A DNA stretch of 64,000 bases from Sphingobium terrigena (GCF_003591655.1 NZ_QVRA01000020.1:18235-82234); one strand, 5' to 3'. Numbered from the stretch's first letter, positions 35,414 to 44,917 are shown. The notes: generated by a model from the sequence alone, not told the origin. Program-made: numbers and translations.

Positions 35414-35713
35414 GTGCTGCGCATTGACGCCGACGAAACCCGTGTTGAGGAGACTCCTCAGGGCGTGTGGGTCAGAGGATGGATTTGGGTCGAGCAGCAC
35501 GCCTTGGACTCCGGCGATGCGAAGCAAGAGGCGAAGTTACGGAGTGCCCTTGCGGAGCTGCCGCAACAAAGGCGCGTCATCTATCTCTCCCATTGCGTCG
35601 AGGGCCTCACCTATCCAGCGATAGCCACCAGGCTCGATCTCGACGTCGCTGAGGTCCAGCGCGAGTTGGCGGCGGCGCTTCTCGCACTGTCGCTGGCTCT
35701 TGATGAGACATGA
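35414..35713 (+). CDS. Sigma-70 region-4-like HTH protein
   Basis: 99 residues from a GTG at 35414 with GGAAGG 7 nt upstream. The frame also runs from an ATG at 35228, but that would place a strong terminator inside the coding region and the codons there are AT-rich at third positions. The C-terminal half is a sigma region-4 fold (LRSALAELPQQRRVIYLSHCVEGLTYPAIATRLDLDVAEVQREL). No region 2, so probably a DNA-binding regulator rather than a sigma factor. ATGA overlap with the Toprim gene. Confidence 0.7.
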   Translation: MLRIDADETRVEETPQGVWVRGWIWVEQHALDSGDAKQEAKLRSALAELPQQRRVIYLSHCVEGLTYPAIATRLDLDVAEVQRELAAALLALSLALDET

Positions 35714-36618
35714 TGAATGGCTCAGCCGTAGAGCGTGCTGCGATGGAAGCTCTCCAACTGGAGTCCCAGGGCGCAAACCTGTGCCGCCAACTGGGAGGAA
35801 CATGGCGAAATGACCGGGGCCTGTGTCTGTGTCCGGCTCATGATGACCATAATCCCAGCCTGTCGATCCGTGTGGGCAACGAGGCATTGCTGTTCAAGTG
35901 CTTTGCGGGTTGCGACACTATAGACGTCCTGCGGGCGATCCGGCGCTTGCACCTTGGGCTTCCCGAGCGGCCGATCTCGGCTTCGCCACGCAAATTGCAC
36001 ATCGACTGGCCCAGACCCGGGCCTAGCCTGCGGGTTTGGGAAACATCCGCATCCATCGCAGACACTCCTGTGCAAGCTTATCTCGTCAGTCGTTTCCTCT
36101 TACCGCCCTGGCACGATTTGCGCTATAATGCCCGTACGCCGCTGGGGCGTGGCAATACCGTCGTATTCCGTCCCGCGATGATTGCAGCGATCCGCGAAGG
36201 GCGTCGGATCGTCGCTGTCCACCGAACCTTTCTCGATCCGACGACTGCCTTGAAAGCGGGTGATCTGGCGGATCCACGGTTGATGCTTGGACGGCCGGGT
36301 CGCGGCGCCGTGCAACTTGCCGGCGCGACCACAGTTCTTGGCCTCGCCGAAGGGATCGAAACGGCGCTCGCCGCGATGCGCCTTCACCGCATTCCTGTCT
36401 GGGCGGCGCTCGGCGCCGAACGTGCGGCGCATATCCTGCTGCCCAGCGGGCTGAAACGCCTCGTTCTGCTTTTCGACCGGGATGCGGCCGGATGGAAAGC
36501 CAATCGCCGCGCCCGTCTCGCCTATGAACGCCCCGGCCTTGAGATCATCAGCCCTTGGCCCCCGGCGCCCTTCAATGACTGGGCTGACGTCCTGGAAGCG
36601 AAGGAACGCGCTGCCTGA
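35710..36618 (+). CDS. CHC2 zinc-finger / Toprim domain protein (primase-helicase-like)
   Basis: 302 residues. Zinc-finger region CLCPAHDDHNPSLSI ... LFKCFAGC (about residues 38-67), then a Toprim domain with the acidic Glu in LAEGIETALAA and the DxD-type pair in LVLLFDRDAAGWK. Such proteins act as primases or primase-associated factors of plasmids. An additional ATG at 35713 is an equal start. Confidence 0.88.
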   Translation: MMNGSAVERAAMEALQLESQGANLCRQLGGTWRNDRGLCLCPAHDDHNPSLSIRVGNEALLFKCFAGCDTIDVLRAIRRLHLGLPERPISASPRKLHIDWPRPGPSLRVWETSASIADTPVQAYLVSRFLLPPWHDLRYNARTPLGRGNTVVFRPAMIAAIREGRRIVAVHRTFLDPTTALKAGDLADPRLMLGRPGRGAVQLAGATTVLGLAEGIETALAAMRLHRIPVWAALGAERAAHILLPSGLKRLVLLFDRDAAGWKANRRARLAYERPGLEIISPWPPAPFNDWADVLEAKERAA

Positions 36619-36636
36619 CAATCGCGAAATAGCGAA

Positions 36637-36665
36637 GCCGCCCTACCGGAAAGCGACAGGGCGGC
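36637..36665. terminator. Convergent stem-loop between Toprim gene and hupB-like gene
   Basis: GCCGCCCT / AGGGCGGC with a 13-nt loop, between two converging genes 55 bp apart. No T-tract on either side, so termination would be weak or factor-dependent. Confidence 0.5.
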
Positions 36666-36672
36666 GGGCTGC

Positions 36673-36948
36673 TCAGCCGTTCAAGCGATCCTTCACCGCT
36701 TTGGCAGGTGTGAATGTCAGCTTCTTCGACGCCTTGATGGAGATGGTTTCGCCCGTCGCCGGATTGCGTCCGTCGCGCGCGGGCGTGTCCTTGACCTTGA
36801 ACTTGCCGAAGCCGTTCAGCGAAATCTCGTCCCCTTTGGCTGCTGCATCGGCAATGGCACCGAACACCGCATCGACGAGCTTGCGCGCGTCAGCCTTCGT
36901 CAGTCCGTGCGCAGCCGTAAGCGTCTCGGCCAGTTCTGAATTGTTCAT
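36673..36948 (-). CDS. HU-family DNA-binding protein
   Basis: 91 residues, full length. MNNSELAETLTAAHGLTKADA ... GDEISLNGFGKFKVKDTPARDGRNPATGETISIKASK shows the HU arm with the RNPATGE motif (quoted in pieces; motif at residues 61-67). ATG at 36948 with AAGGAGGAAG upstream. Bends and compacts DNA; element-borne copies may support replication or recombination. Confidence 0.95.
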   Translation of the reverse strand: MNNSELAETLTAAHGLTKADARKLVDAVFGAIADAAAKGDEISLNGFGKFKVKDTPARDGRNPATGETISIKASKKLTFTPAKAVKDRLNG

Positions 36949-37024
36949 AAACTTCCTCCTTAAAATTACGAAGCTACGATTGATAGCTTTGAGGCTGCGT
37001 GTCGTCACGAGCGAAAACGGCAAC

Positions 37025-37050
37025 GAAAAGAGAAGGGGGGAGGAGCGAGA
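37025..37050 (+). repeat. Purine-rich leader element, copy 2
   Basis: GAAAAGAGAAGGGGGGAGG followed by AGCGAGA, about 45 nt before the ParB-like start at 37094. Member of the six-copy set; fewer separate G-tracts than copies 1, 4 and 5. Confidence 0.55.
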
Positions 37051-37093
37051 TGTGCGGTTCGATGCCCGGGCCGCCTCTGTGGAGCTTTGACGA

Positions 37094-39115
37094 ATGACCA
37101 CAACACCTATCCTCGTGCCCGCCAGCAACCTCGCTAAGTCTCCGGTCAATGTCCGCAAGCGGACCGATGCGCATGCCGATGCCGAGCTGGAAACCAGCAT
37201 CGCCAGTCACGGCCTTATCCAGAACCTCGTTGCCGTCCCCGTGGCGCGCAAAAAGGGGCATTATCGGGTCACGGCCGGCGGCCGCCGCCTCGACGCCATC
37301 CACCGACTGATCGAGAAGGGAACGCTGCCAGCCGATCATCAGGTCCCGGTTCTCATCCTGTCCAACGCCAGGGATGGGCGCGAAATCAGCCTTGTCGAAA
37401 ACTACGACCGCCTGGCCATGTCCCCGGCCGAAGATTGCATGGCGTTTCGCGACCTGATCGAAGTCGAGGGCCGCACCCCTGCCGATATCGCCAGGCGCTT
37501 CGGTATCGAAGAGCGGTTCGTGCTGGGCCGGCTCCGGCTCGCCAATCTCGCCGATCCCATCTTCGCCGCACTCGAAGCCGAACAGATTACGCTCGATATC
37601 GCCAAGGCCTATGCGACGACTGCTGATACAGGTCGCCAGACAGCGGTCTGGGAGGCTGTGCGAGGAACCTGGTCACGAGATAATATCAACGAGATCCGGC
37701 GACTGCTCAAAAATTACAGCTATCGCGCGGACGGCCCCAAGGCCCTGCTGGTCGGGCGCGATGCCTATATCGCCGCGGGCGGCCGCGTCGAGGATGCCGA
37801 CCTCTTCTCCACCGCGGCCGATGAACGCTGGGTCGATACCCATATCCTCGACGAACTGGCAGAGAGGAAACTGCTCGCCGAAGCCGCGGCCATCCAGACA
37901 CGTGAAGGGCTGGGCGAGGTACGCGTCGTCGCTGGTCCCCGCATTCCCTATATGGAGACTTATGCCCTGCAGCCCCTGATCGGCGCACCAGAGCCGCTGA
38001 CGCCCGAGCAGGAAGCCCGCAAGCGGGAGATCGAAACCCAGATCGCCGAAATCGACGACGATCCGGAGCACGAGGGCCAAGAACACGATGGCGCGCACGA
38101 GCAGCGACTGCGTGCCGAGTTGACGACTATCGTCGACGGCGCTCTGCGGTACGACCCCGAGCAGAAAGCGTCCGCGCTCGCTTTTGTCGTACTCGCACCC
38201 GATGGCCGCCCGCAAATCCATCACCAGCTTTACGTTGCGCCTGTCGATGAAACGGTGGGCGTGGATATGGCGAATGGTGGCGAGGGTGACGCCCAAGCGC
38301 AGGCTCAGGAGGGCGCGGTCACCGATGATGCGCGCCCAATGATCACCCAGCGTCTTTACGACATGATGGCGATGATGAAGACCCAGTTGCTCGCGCTCCA
38401 TGTCGCAAGCGATCCGGGTTTTGCACTCGATCTTGGTACGTTCATCATGGCTGACGAGCAATGTCAGGTCGCCGGTTCCGCGACGCCCAGCGACCTTCAC
38501 GCATCCCTGCCGTCACCGCTCATCGCCGATTTCAAGCCGGAGACGCCCGCTGCTGTCGAATGGACCAGACTGGATGAGACGCTCGATCGCAGTTGGGTTG
38601 GCCATAGCACCATCGAGGAGCGCTATGATGCGTTCTGCGCGCTCCCCGACGATGCGCGGGGCGCCTGGCTAGGCTGGGTGATCGCCCGTACGCTTCGTTC
38701 GGTTCCGGGCGGCGGCGAGGGCGCCGACTTTCTCGACCATCTGGGCCGCAAGCTCGGTATCGACGTGGCCGCCTGGTGGCGCCCGACTGCGCTCACCTTC
38801 TTCGACAAGCTGACCAAGCCCGCCATTCTCGCGCTGTTCGAGGAGATCGGTGGCGATGAACTGCGCCTGCGCTATTCCGGATCGAAGAAGCATGATCTCG
38901 CCGCATCCGCCGAACGGCTCTTCGGCGGACACGTCATTATGGAACCGGAAGTCCAGCAACGCGCGCTTGCATGGCTTCCCGATGCGATGCGCTTCGATGC
39001 TACGCAAGGCGGCTTCGAACGGGGCTTGCCGGACGCGCCTGGAGCCCATGGGCAGACCGATACCCCCGCCGACTCCGGAGGCGACGGCGAAGACGGCTTC
39101 GCAAAGGCGGCCTGA
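37094..39115 (+). CDS. Large ParB/RepB-type nuclease-fold protein
   Basis: 673 residues. ParB N-terminal domain (residues about 8-110; SPVNVRKRTDAHADAELETSI and the box LVENYDRLAMSPAEDCMAF) with a KorB-like HTH after it (TPADIARRFGIEERFVLGRLRLANL). The long C-terminal part is acidic in the middle (EIDDDPEHEGQEHDGAHEQR) and unique to plasmid ParB-like proteins of this size. No ParA is nearby, so a classic partition role is doubtful. Confidence 0.9.
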   Translation: MTTTPILVPASNLAKSPVNVRKRTDAHADAELETSIASHGLIQNLVAVPVARKKGHYRVTAGGRRLDAIHRLIEKGTLPADHQVPVLILSNARDGREISLVENYDRLAMSPAEDCMAFRDLIEVEGRTPADIARRFGIEERFVLGRLRLANLADPIFAALEAEQITLDIAKAYATTADTGRQTAVWEAVRGTWSRDNINEIRRLLKNYSYRADGPKALLVGRDAYIAAGGRVEDADLFSTAADERWVDTHILDELAERKLLAEAAAIQTREGLGEVRVVAGPRIPYMETYALQPLIGAPEPLTPEQEARKREIETQIAEIDDDPEHEGQEHDGAHEQRLRAELTTIVDGALRYDPEQKASALAFVVLAPDGRPQIHHQLYVAPVDETVGVDMANGGEGDAQAQAQEGAVTDDARPMITQRLYDMMAMMKTQLLALHVASDPGFALDLGTFIMADEQCQVAGSATPSDLHASLPSPLIADFKPETPAAVEWTRLDETLDRSWVGHSTIEERYDAFCALPDDARGAWLGWVIARTLRSVPGGGEGADFLDHLGRKLGIDVAAWWRPTALTFFDKLTKPAILALFEEIGGDELRLRYSGSKKHDLAASAERLFGGHVIMEPEVQQRALAWLPDAMRFDATQGGFERGLPDAPGAHGQTDTPADSGGDGEDGFAKAA

Positions 39116-39122
39116 CCGCCCG

Positions 39123-39150
39123 CGGGGCCGGAGCTTTCGTTTCGGCCCCG
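39123..39150. terminator. Convergent stem-loop after the ParB-like gene
   Basis: CGGGGCCG / CGGCCCCG, perfect 8-bp stem with a 12-nt loop, between converging genes. Bidirectional position; no clear T-tract. Confidence 0.55.
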
Positions 39151-39165
39151 ATCACGGCGTCCCTT

Positions 39166-39831
39166 TCAGTTCAGGCCGCAGCATTTCTTGTATTTGCGTC
39201 CAGATCCGCAAGGGCAGGGATCATTACGGCCAATCTTCTGGCACCCGGTCGTTGAAGGCCGGTTCGGCTCATTCTCCAGCCGCCATTGGTGCAGCATTTC
39301 CACCCAAGCCGGAATGAGGTCGGGCGCTTCCGCGTCCCAGCGATCCTCTTGTACGCGCGTGAGCTGCATGGAGCCGTCGGCAAAAGCACGGAGCATCCGC
39401 AGGCCTTCGATCGCCGCGCGGCATCCGGGATCATCATCCGCCAATATGCGCTGCCAGCCGTCAGGATTCATATCCATCGCCTGTCCGAAACCCTCGACCC
39501 ACATTTCCCACAGGGTCTCGTCGGATCGCGTGTCGATTTCCAACACCGGTTCATAGTCGCCCGGTCGCGCCAGCGATGTCAGGATCGCGTGATAGTGGTG
39601 CATTACCAGATCTATGAAATGCTGCATCCCGCCGACGTCATCGAACCGGGGAACACCCTCGCCATCGTCGCCGGCCCAGACAAGCTTCAGCCACTGGCCA
39701 GGCTTGATCAGGTCGGGACTGAGAATGATCCCGGTAAGAAATCCGTCCAACTGGGTCAACAGCATGCAATCCTCGCCCTGGTGGAGCAGCAGGCGGTCGA
39801 GTTCATCGAGATAGTCGAGCGAGGAAGCCAT
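39166..39831 (-). CDS. UPF0149 (YecA) family protein with C-terminal SEC-C zinc motif
   Basis: 221 residues. N-terminal YecA-like helical domain (LDGFLTGIILSPDLI ... WVEGFGQAMDM) and a C-terminal SEC-C motif IGRNDPCPCGSGRKYKKCCG that binds zinc and often contacts the ribosome or SecB. Common on sphingomonad plasmids next to the strawberry-notch gene; function unknown. Confidence 0.9.
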   Translation of the reverse strand: MASSLDYLDELDRLLLHQGEDCMLLTQLDGFLTGIILSPDLIKPGQWLKLVWAGDDGEGVPRFDDVGGMQHFIDLVMHHYHAILTSLARPGDYEPVLEIDTRSDETLWEMWVEGFGQAMDMNPDGWQRILADDDPGCRAAIEGLRMLRAFADGSMQLTRVQEDRWDAEAPDLIPAWVEMLHQWRLENEPNRPSTTGCQKIGRNDPCPCGSGRKYKKCCGLN

Positions 39832-39908
39832 GGCGTCTTCTAGCGCCGGGGCGCGATGCCGTCACCGGCTAGCGAACGCGTTGTTCCGGGATATCCACGC
39901 CATGCTGG

Positions 39909-39935
39909 ATGGGGAGAGGGGAAGGGAGGAGCGCG
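39909..39935 (+). repeat. Purine-rich leader element, copy 3
   Basis: GGGGAGAGGGGAAGGGAGG (39911-39929) about 30 nt before the start at 39961: three long G-tracts plus GG. Member of the six-copy set. Confidence 0.6.
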
Positions 39936-39960
39936 TTTTCCAAAGTCCACCGAGGTGCCC

Positions 39961-42900
39961 ATGAATCTGTTCCAGTTCGCCCCCTCGCCACAAGCTGACA
40001 TGCCATCGCGCTTGCACGACGTGGCGAAATCGATCGCCCAGCGCTTGCGCGGTGGTGGTTCGATCACCCGCCAGGCTATCAAAAAGTTTATGGTCGAAGC
40101 GTTCGGCGCCGACGATGCCGATGGGGCCTGGTCGATGCGGGACGCCTATGACGCGCTGGAGGCCGCGCAGGTTATGCTGCTTGCAGACGCCGAGTGCGCG
40201 CTGCTTCAGAGCAATTCGGCGCCGGACGTCTGCGCCAGGCTGCGCGCGGTCGAGCGCGGCCTGCCGACCCAGACCTACCGGTCCGAACGCCAGGTCGATC
40301 TCCAGCAGTTCAGCACGCCGGTAACGCTTGCCTGGTTGGCGAGCCTCGCCGCGCCGGCACGGCCCGAAGACATCGTGCTCGAACCGTCCGCCGGGACGGG
40401 GATGCTCGCCGTCCACGCTAAGCGCATCGGCGCCCGGTTGCTTCTCAACGAGTTCGATCCCAGGCGCGCCGATCTGCTCGCGCGCATCTTCGAACAGCCC
40501 GTCACGCGTCATGACGGGGAGCATATCGACGATCTTCTGTCAGCCATGCCGCGGCCAACGCTGGTTCTCATCAATCCGCCTTTCAGCCGAAGCGCGGGGC
40601 GCGGCGTCGATCGCCATGCAGGGGCCCGTCACCTGCGCGCCGCGCTGGCCAGGCTTGCGCCCGGTGGCCGCTGCGTCGCGATCATGCCGCCGAGTTTCGC
40701 AGCCGATGGAACGGCGGCCCTGGGCTATACGATGGTGTCCGAACTGACGCCGCCGCGCGTCGAGATCACCATAGGCGGCAATTCCTATGCCAAGCATGGC
40801 ACGAGCATCGACGTGCGCCTGCTTGTCTTCGACAAGGGCTGGACAGGAGACCCGGAGAGGCATGTCGCCGATACGATCGATGCGGCGCTGGATATCGTGT
40901 TGCGTATCCCGAGCCGTCTCGATCCGGCAGAACCGCCACCGCCGACGCCCCCTGTCGCGATGGCACGGCCCACATCATTACTATGTCCACCGCAGCACAG
41001 CATTTTCGCGCGAACCGTCTCCCGCCAGCTCGCGCCACCCTCCCGCATTGCCGCGCAGGGCGACATGGCGCAGCCGCTCGATTACCGAATTCTCGACGTG
41101 CCACTGCCGCCGTGCGCCCCGGTCGGCCTCTATGCCCCTTGGCGCCTTGCTCGTGTCGTGATCAAGGGGGCAACGCCGCATCCCGACGATCTGGTCGAAT
41201 CGATCGCCATGGCCTCGATTTCGCCGCCGGCACCGACCCACCGTCCCATGCTCCAGCAGCGCGCGGTGGCGGCGCTATCCGATGCCCAGCTCGAAACCTT
41301 GATTCTGGCGGGCGATGCCTTTTCGCGTGACCTACCCGGACGATTCCTGCCCAATGGTGCAGGTGACCGCCTCGAAGAGAATGCTGGAGGACACATCTAC
41401 CGGGCCGGCTTCTTCATCGGCGACGGCACCGGCGTGGGCAAGGGGCGTGAGGTCGCAGCCTGCATCCGCGATCGCTGGAACCAGGGACATCGCAAGGCAA
41501 TCTGGATCAGCCGCGGTACAGCTTTGCTAGAAGATGCGAGGCGAGACCATGCCGCGCTGGGCGGCCTGTCCATCGATATCCAGCCGATCGACAATTTTCC
41601 GCCCGGAAGCCCGATCACCATGACAAGTGGAATTCTGTTCCTGACCTACGCGTCGCTGCGCTCTGCGCGCCATGATCGACAATCGCGTCTGCAGCAGATC
41701 ATCGCCTGGGCGGGCGATGATTTCGAAGGCGTGCTGGTGTTCGACGAGTCCCACGAGATGGGCAACGCCGCCGGCACCGAAACCGAGTTCGGCACGGCGC
41801 GCGGGTCCGAGCAGGGGCTTGCCGGTGTTCGACTTCAGAATGCCCTCCCACGCGCCTGCGTGCTCTATGTTTCCGCGACCGGCGCGACAAAGCCTGAAAA
41901 TCTGAGCTATGCTTCCCGCCTTGGCCTGTGGGGACCGGGCACAGCCTTTGCGGATCGCGATATCTTCCTGTCCTCCATGGAAGAAGGCGGTGTCGCGGCG
42001 CTGGAGATCGTGGCCCGCGACCTCAAAGCGATGGGCCTCTACACCGCCCGCGCGCTCAGCTTCACCGGCGTCGAATATGCACCGCTGGTCCACAAGCTCA
42101 CGCCCGAGCAGATAGCGATCTACGACATATTCGCCGATGCCTGGAGTATCGTCCACCGCCACCTCGAGGCGGTACTCAAAGCAACCAATATCGTGGATCG
42201 CTTATCGGGGGCCACACTCAATTCGCGAGCCAAGGGGGCGGCGCTCAGCCGGTTCGAAAGTTCAAAACAAAGGTTCTGGCTCGCCCTTTTGGTGGCCATG
42301 AAAATGCCCACCCTGCTGCCGGAAATCGAGCGAGAAATCGCGCAGGGCCATGTTGCGGTGATCCAGCTGGTCACGACGGCGGAAGCCATTCTCGAGCGGC
42401 GCCTTGCCGAACTCACGCCGGAGGAGCGCGCCAATCTCTCGCTGGAGGTATCTCCGCTCGAGATCCTTGTCGAATATCTCCGTCACGCTTTTCCTGTCCA
42501 GCAGATGCGTGTATTTCGCACCACAGATGGTGCTGATCGGTCCGAGCCGATGCTCGATGCAGACGGCCAGCCGGTGCTCAGCCAGGAGGCGATTGCAGCG
42601 CGAGACGAACTGGTCGAGCAGCTCTGCGCTCTGCCTCCGGTGCCTGCCGCGCTCGACACGCTGATCGCCTATTTTGGAACTGACCACGTCGCCGAGATCA
42701 CCGGCCGCTCTCGCCGCCTCGTTGTCAAACCCGACGGACGTCAGGCTATAGAACGCCGCAGCGCCCGCGCCAATCTCGTCGAGACCAGCCTGTTCATGGA
42801 TGGCGTGAAGCCGATCCTGGTGTTCAGTTCCGCCGGCGGCACGGGCCGTTCATATCATGCCGATCGCGCTTCCAAAGCAGGGGACAAGCGGCGCATCCAC

Positions 42901-44241
42901 TTTCTGCTGGAGCCGGGGTGGCGAGCCGACGTTGCGATCCAGGGGCTCGGGCGCAGCCACCGTACCAACCAGACGGTGCCGCCGATATTTCGCCCGGTGG
43001 TAACCGACTGCAAGGGCGAACGCCGTGCCATCTCCACCATCGCGCGGCGGCTTGATAGTCTGGGCGCCCTGACACGCGGGCAGCGCCAGACCGGCGGGCA
43101 GGGCCTGTTCGACCCGAGTGACAATCTTGAAAGCGACCTGGCGCGCGAGGCGCTGGCGCAGTGGTACCGTCTCCTGCACGGCGGGAAACTCGCCAGCGTC
43201 ACGCTGGCCGATTTCCAGGATATGACCGGCCTCAAGCTGGTCGACGATCAGGGCGTGCTGCTGGAACGGTTGCCGCCGATCCAGCGCTGGCTCAACCGGT
43301 TGCTGGCGCTGCGCATCGCTGTGCAGAACGCGATCTTCGAGGAATATATGGGTCTTATCCAGGCCCGCGCCGATGCGGCACGTGAGGCTGGGACGCTCGA
43401 TGTCGGCGTCGAAACCATCCGGGCCGAGAAGATCGTGACGCTGGCCGACCAGTGCCTGCGTGTCGACCCGAGAACCGGCGCCGAGACGCGGCTGCTCCAC
43501 CTCGAACTTCATCTCAAGCCTCGCATCACCAGTTGGGATCGGCTGATGCGGATCTGGGGCAACACCGACGGCATTGGCTTTCTGCACAATGGGCGATCCG
43601 GCCGTGTCGCGCTGGGCGTGCCGTCCTGGTCGATTACCGATGAGGAGGGCCGTGTCATCCCGATGCTGTCGCTCGAACGCCCGACAGGATCCTCGCGGAT
43701 CAGTGAAGGAGAACTCGCGCTCAGCCACTGGAAGCCGATTGCTCATGATCGATTTCGGGATTTATGGGATGCGGAATGCCGTGAAGCACTGGCAAAGGTC
43801 GACACCGAAACCGTCCATGTCGCAACCGGCCTTCTCCTGCCGGTCTGGCACAAGCTGCCTGGGGACGATGTCCGTGTCTGGCGGATCGACAATGGCGCCG
43901 ACACGACGATCCTGGGTCGCATCATTCACCCGCGCGCGCTCACTCGGCTCCAGTCGGAATTTGGATTGAGCGGGAACACGACAAGCCTCTCGCCCGACGA
44001 ATTGCTGCGCGGCGCGGAAGCTACAGGCGGTGTTCCAATCCCGGGCCTCAAGGGAGCGAGGCTGGTCATGGCGACGGTCAATAACAGCCGGCGTCTAGAA
44101 ATCCGTGACTATGCACCCGAACATCGCAACTGGCTCAAATCCTGCGGTGCGTTCAGCGAGGTCCTGAGCTTCAAGACTAGACTGTTTCTGCCGCCCGACA
44201 ATGCGCGTACGATCCTCGAGAAGATTGCTGCGGACGTTTGA
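39961..44241 (+). CDS. DNA methyltransferase / strawberry-notch helicase fusion
   Basis: 1426 residues. N-terminal adenine-methyltransferase-like domain: SAM site EPSAGTGML (141-149) and catalytic NPPF (205-208). From about residue 440 an SF2-type strawberry-notch helicase: P-loop GDGTGVGKG (about 487-495), DESH box (about 595-598), and the SNO C-terminal block (ASKAGDKRRIHFLLEPGWRADVAIQGLGRSHRTNQ, in part). Frequent on alphaproteobacterial plasmids; proposed to protect incoming DNA or aid its establishment. ATG at 39961 follows GAGGTG. Confidence 0.92.
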   Translation: MNLFQFAPSPQADMPSRLHDVAKSIAQRLRGGGSITRQAIKKFMVEAFGADDADGAWSMRDAYDALEAAQVMLLADAECALLQSNSAPDVCARLRAVERGLPTQTYRSERQVDLQQFSTPVTLAWLASLAAPARPEDIVLEPSAGTGMLAVHAKRIGARLLLNEFDPRRADLLARIFEQPVTRHDGEHIDDLLSAMPRPTLVLINPPFSRSAGRGVDRHAGARHLRAALARLAPGGRCVAIMPPSFAADGTAALGYTMVSELTPPRVEITIGGNSYAKHGTSIDVRLLVFDKGWTGDPERHVADTIDAALDIVLRIPSRLDPAEPPPPTPPVAMARPTSLLCPPQHSIFARTVSRQLAPPSRIAAQGDMAQPLDYRILDVPLPPCAPVGLYAPWRLARVVIKGATPHPDDLVESIAMASISPPAPTHRPMLQQRAVAALSDAQLETLILAGDAFSRDLPGRFLPNGAGDRLEENAGGHIYRAGFFIGDGTGVGKGREVAACIRDRWNQGHRKAIWISRGTALLEDARRDHAALGGLSIDIQPIDNFPPGSPITMTSGILFLTYASLRSARHDRQSRLQQIIAWAGDDFEGVLVFDESHEMGNAAGTETEFGTARGSEQGLAGVRLQNALPRACVLYVSATGATKPENLSYASRLGLWGPGTAFADRDIFLSSMEEGGVAALEIVARDLKAMGLYTARALSFTGVEYAPLVHKLTPEQIAIYDIFADAWSIVHRHLEAVLKATNIVDRLSGATLNSRAKGAALSRFESSKQRFWLALLVAMKMPTLLPEIEREIAQGHVAVIQLVTTAEAILERRLAELTPEERANLSLEVSPLEILVEYLRHAFPVQQMRVFRTTDGADRSEPMLDADGQPVLSQEAIAARDELVEQLCALPPVPAALDTLIAYFGTDHVAEITGRSRRLVVKPDGRQAIERRSARANLVETSLFMDGVKPILVFSSAGGTGRSYHADRASKAGDKRRIHFLLEPGWRADVAIQGLGRSHRTNQTVPPIFRPVVTDCKGERRAISTIARRLDSLGALTRGQRQTGGQGLFDPSDNLESDLAREALAQWYRLLHGGKLASVTLADFQDMTGLKLVDDQGVLLERLPPIQRWLNRLLALRIAVQNAIFEEYMGLIQARADAAREAGTLDVGVETIRAEKIVTLADQCLRVDPRTGAETRLLHLELHLKPRITSWDRLMRIWGNTDGIGFLHNGRSGRVALGVPSWSITDEEGRVIPMLSLERPTGSSRISEGELALSHWKPIAHDRFRDLWDAECREALAKVDTETVHVATGLLLPVWHKLPGDDVRVWRIDNGADTTILGRIIHPRALTRLQSEFGLSGNTTSLSPDELLRGAEATGGVPIPGLKGARLVMATVNNSRRLEIRDYAPEHRNWLKSCGAFSEVLSFKTRLFLPPDNARTILEKIAADV

Positions 44242-44320
44242 CGGCCATAAAAGGCGGTGGGCTTAATAACAGTTGATAAGAAGCCTATCTAGCTAGCATA
44301 AGCCTTGAAGGATTCCAGTC

Positions 44321-44577
44321 ATGATCAGCGCCGATCGGGCCAGCAGCTCGAAATTTTTGTGACCGGTCTCGTTGAAACCGGTCGCTACAATTCAAAGAGC
44401 GAAGTTCTCCGCGAAGGCGAGCGCCTGATCCAGGAGCGCGAAACGCGGCTTTCGGCTTTGCAGGCGTCCATCGCTCGCGGCCTCCTGGATATGGAAGCCG
44501 GTCGCACCACGACGGCCGAGCACGTCTTCGACCGGCTTGAGGCCAAATATCAGGCGATGCAGCATAGCGCGGAATGA
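44321..44577 (+). pseudogene. parD: parD antitoxin with a frameshift near its start
   Basis: The ATG at 44321 has AAGGA 8 nt upstream but reads MISAD and then into a stop at 44360. The frame one base away reads GQQLEIFVTGLVETGRYNSK and continues to 44577 as a normal ParD C-terminus. Adding one base in CGGGCC (44336-44341) would restore M-I-S-A-D-L-G-Q-Q-L. So one base appears deleted, or is a sequencing error. A TTG at 44305 is the only upstream start for the intact frame. The partner toxin gene is intact and overlaps by 4 bp. Confidence 0.7.
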
Positions 44578-44870
44578 TCGTCGAATTTGCCAAGGCGGCT
44601 GAAGACGATCTTGAGGCAATCGGCGACTATATCGCCCGCGACAATCCCGTACGAGCCCTGAGCTTCATCAGGGAATTACGGACCGCATGCCTTGATCTTG
44701 GCACTAGCCCCGAGCGGTTTCAAATGCCCGCCGCCTTCGAGAGACAAGGTATCCGGCGTCGACTGCACGGAAACTATGTGATCTTCTACCGGGTCGATGG
44801 CGCACGCATCGCCATCATCCACATCCTGCACGGCGCCAGCAATTACGCATCGCTCATTTTCAGCAACTGA
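44574..44870 (+). CDS. parE: RelE/ParE-family toxin
   Basis: 98 residues, complete: VEFAKAAEDDLEAIGDYIARDNPVRA ... GIRRRLHGNYVIFYRVDGARIAIIHILHGA (in part) is the standard ParE/RelE plasmid-stabilisation fold. ATG overlaps the parD stop (ATGA). An intact toxin beside a frameshifted antitoxin is hard to tolerate unless the antitoxin is still made. Confidence 0.92.
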   Translation: MIVEFAKAAEDDLEAIGDYIARDNPVRALSFIRELRTACLDLGTSPERFQMPAAFERQGIRRRLHGNYVIFYRVDGARIAIIHILHGASNYASLIFSN

Positions 44871-44874
44871 TCGG

Positions 44875-44907
44875 ACGGGCGAGGTCAAATCTCCAGACCT
44901 CACCCGT
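44875..44907. terminator. Bidirectional stem-loop between parE and the MucR-like gene
   Basis: ACGGGCGAGGTC / GACCTCACCCGT with a single C-A mismatch and a 9-nt loop, right after the parE stop and before the convergent gene end at 44918. Confidence 0.6.
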
Positions 44908-44917
44908 GCCGGTTGCT

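Noticed and set aside
35228..35713. Longer version of the sigma-4-like gene starting at ATG 35228
   Set aside because: It would contain a perfect intrinsic terminator at 35281-35326 and AT-rich third positions; the GTG at 35414 with GGAAGG is preferred, though the longer form is not excluded.
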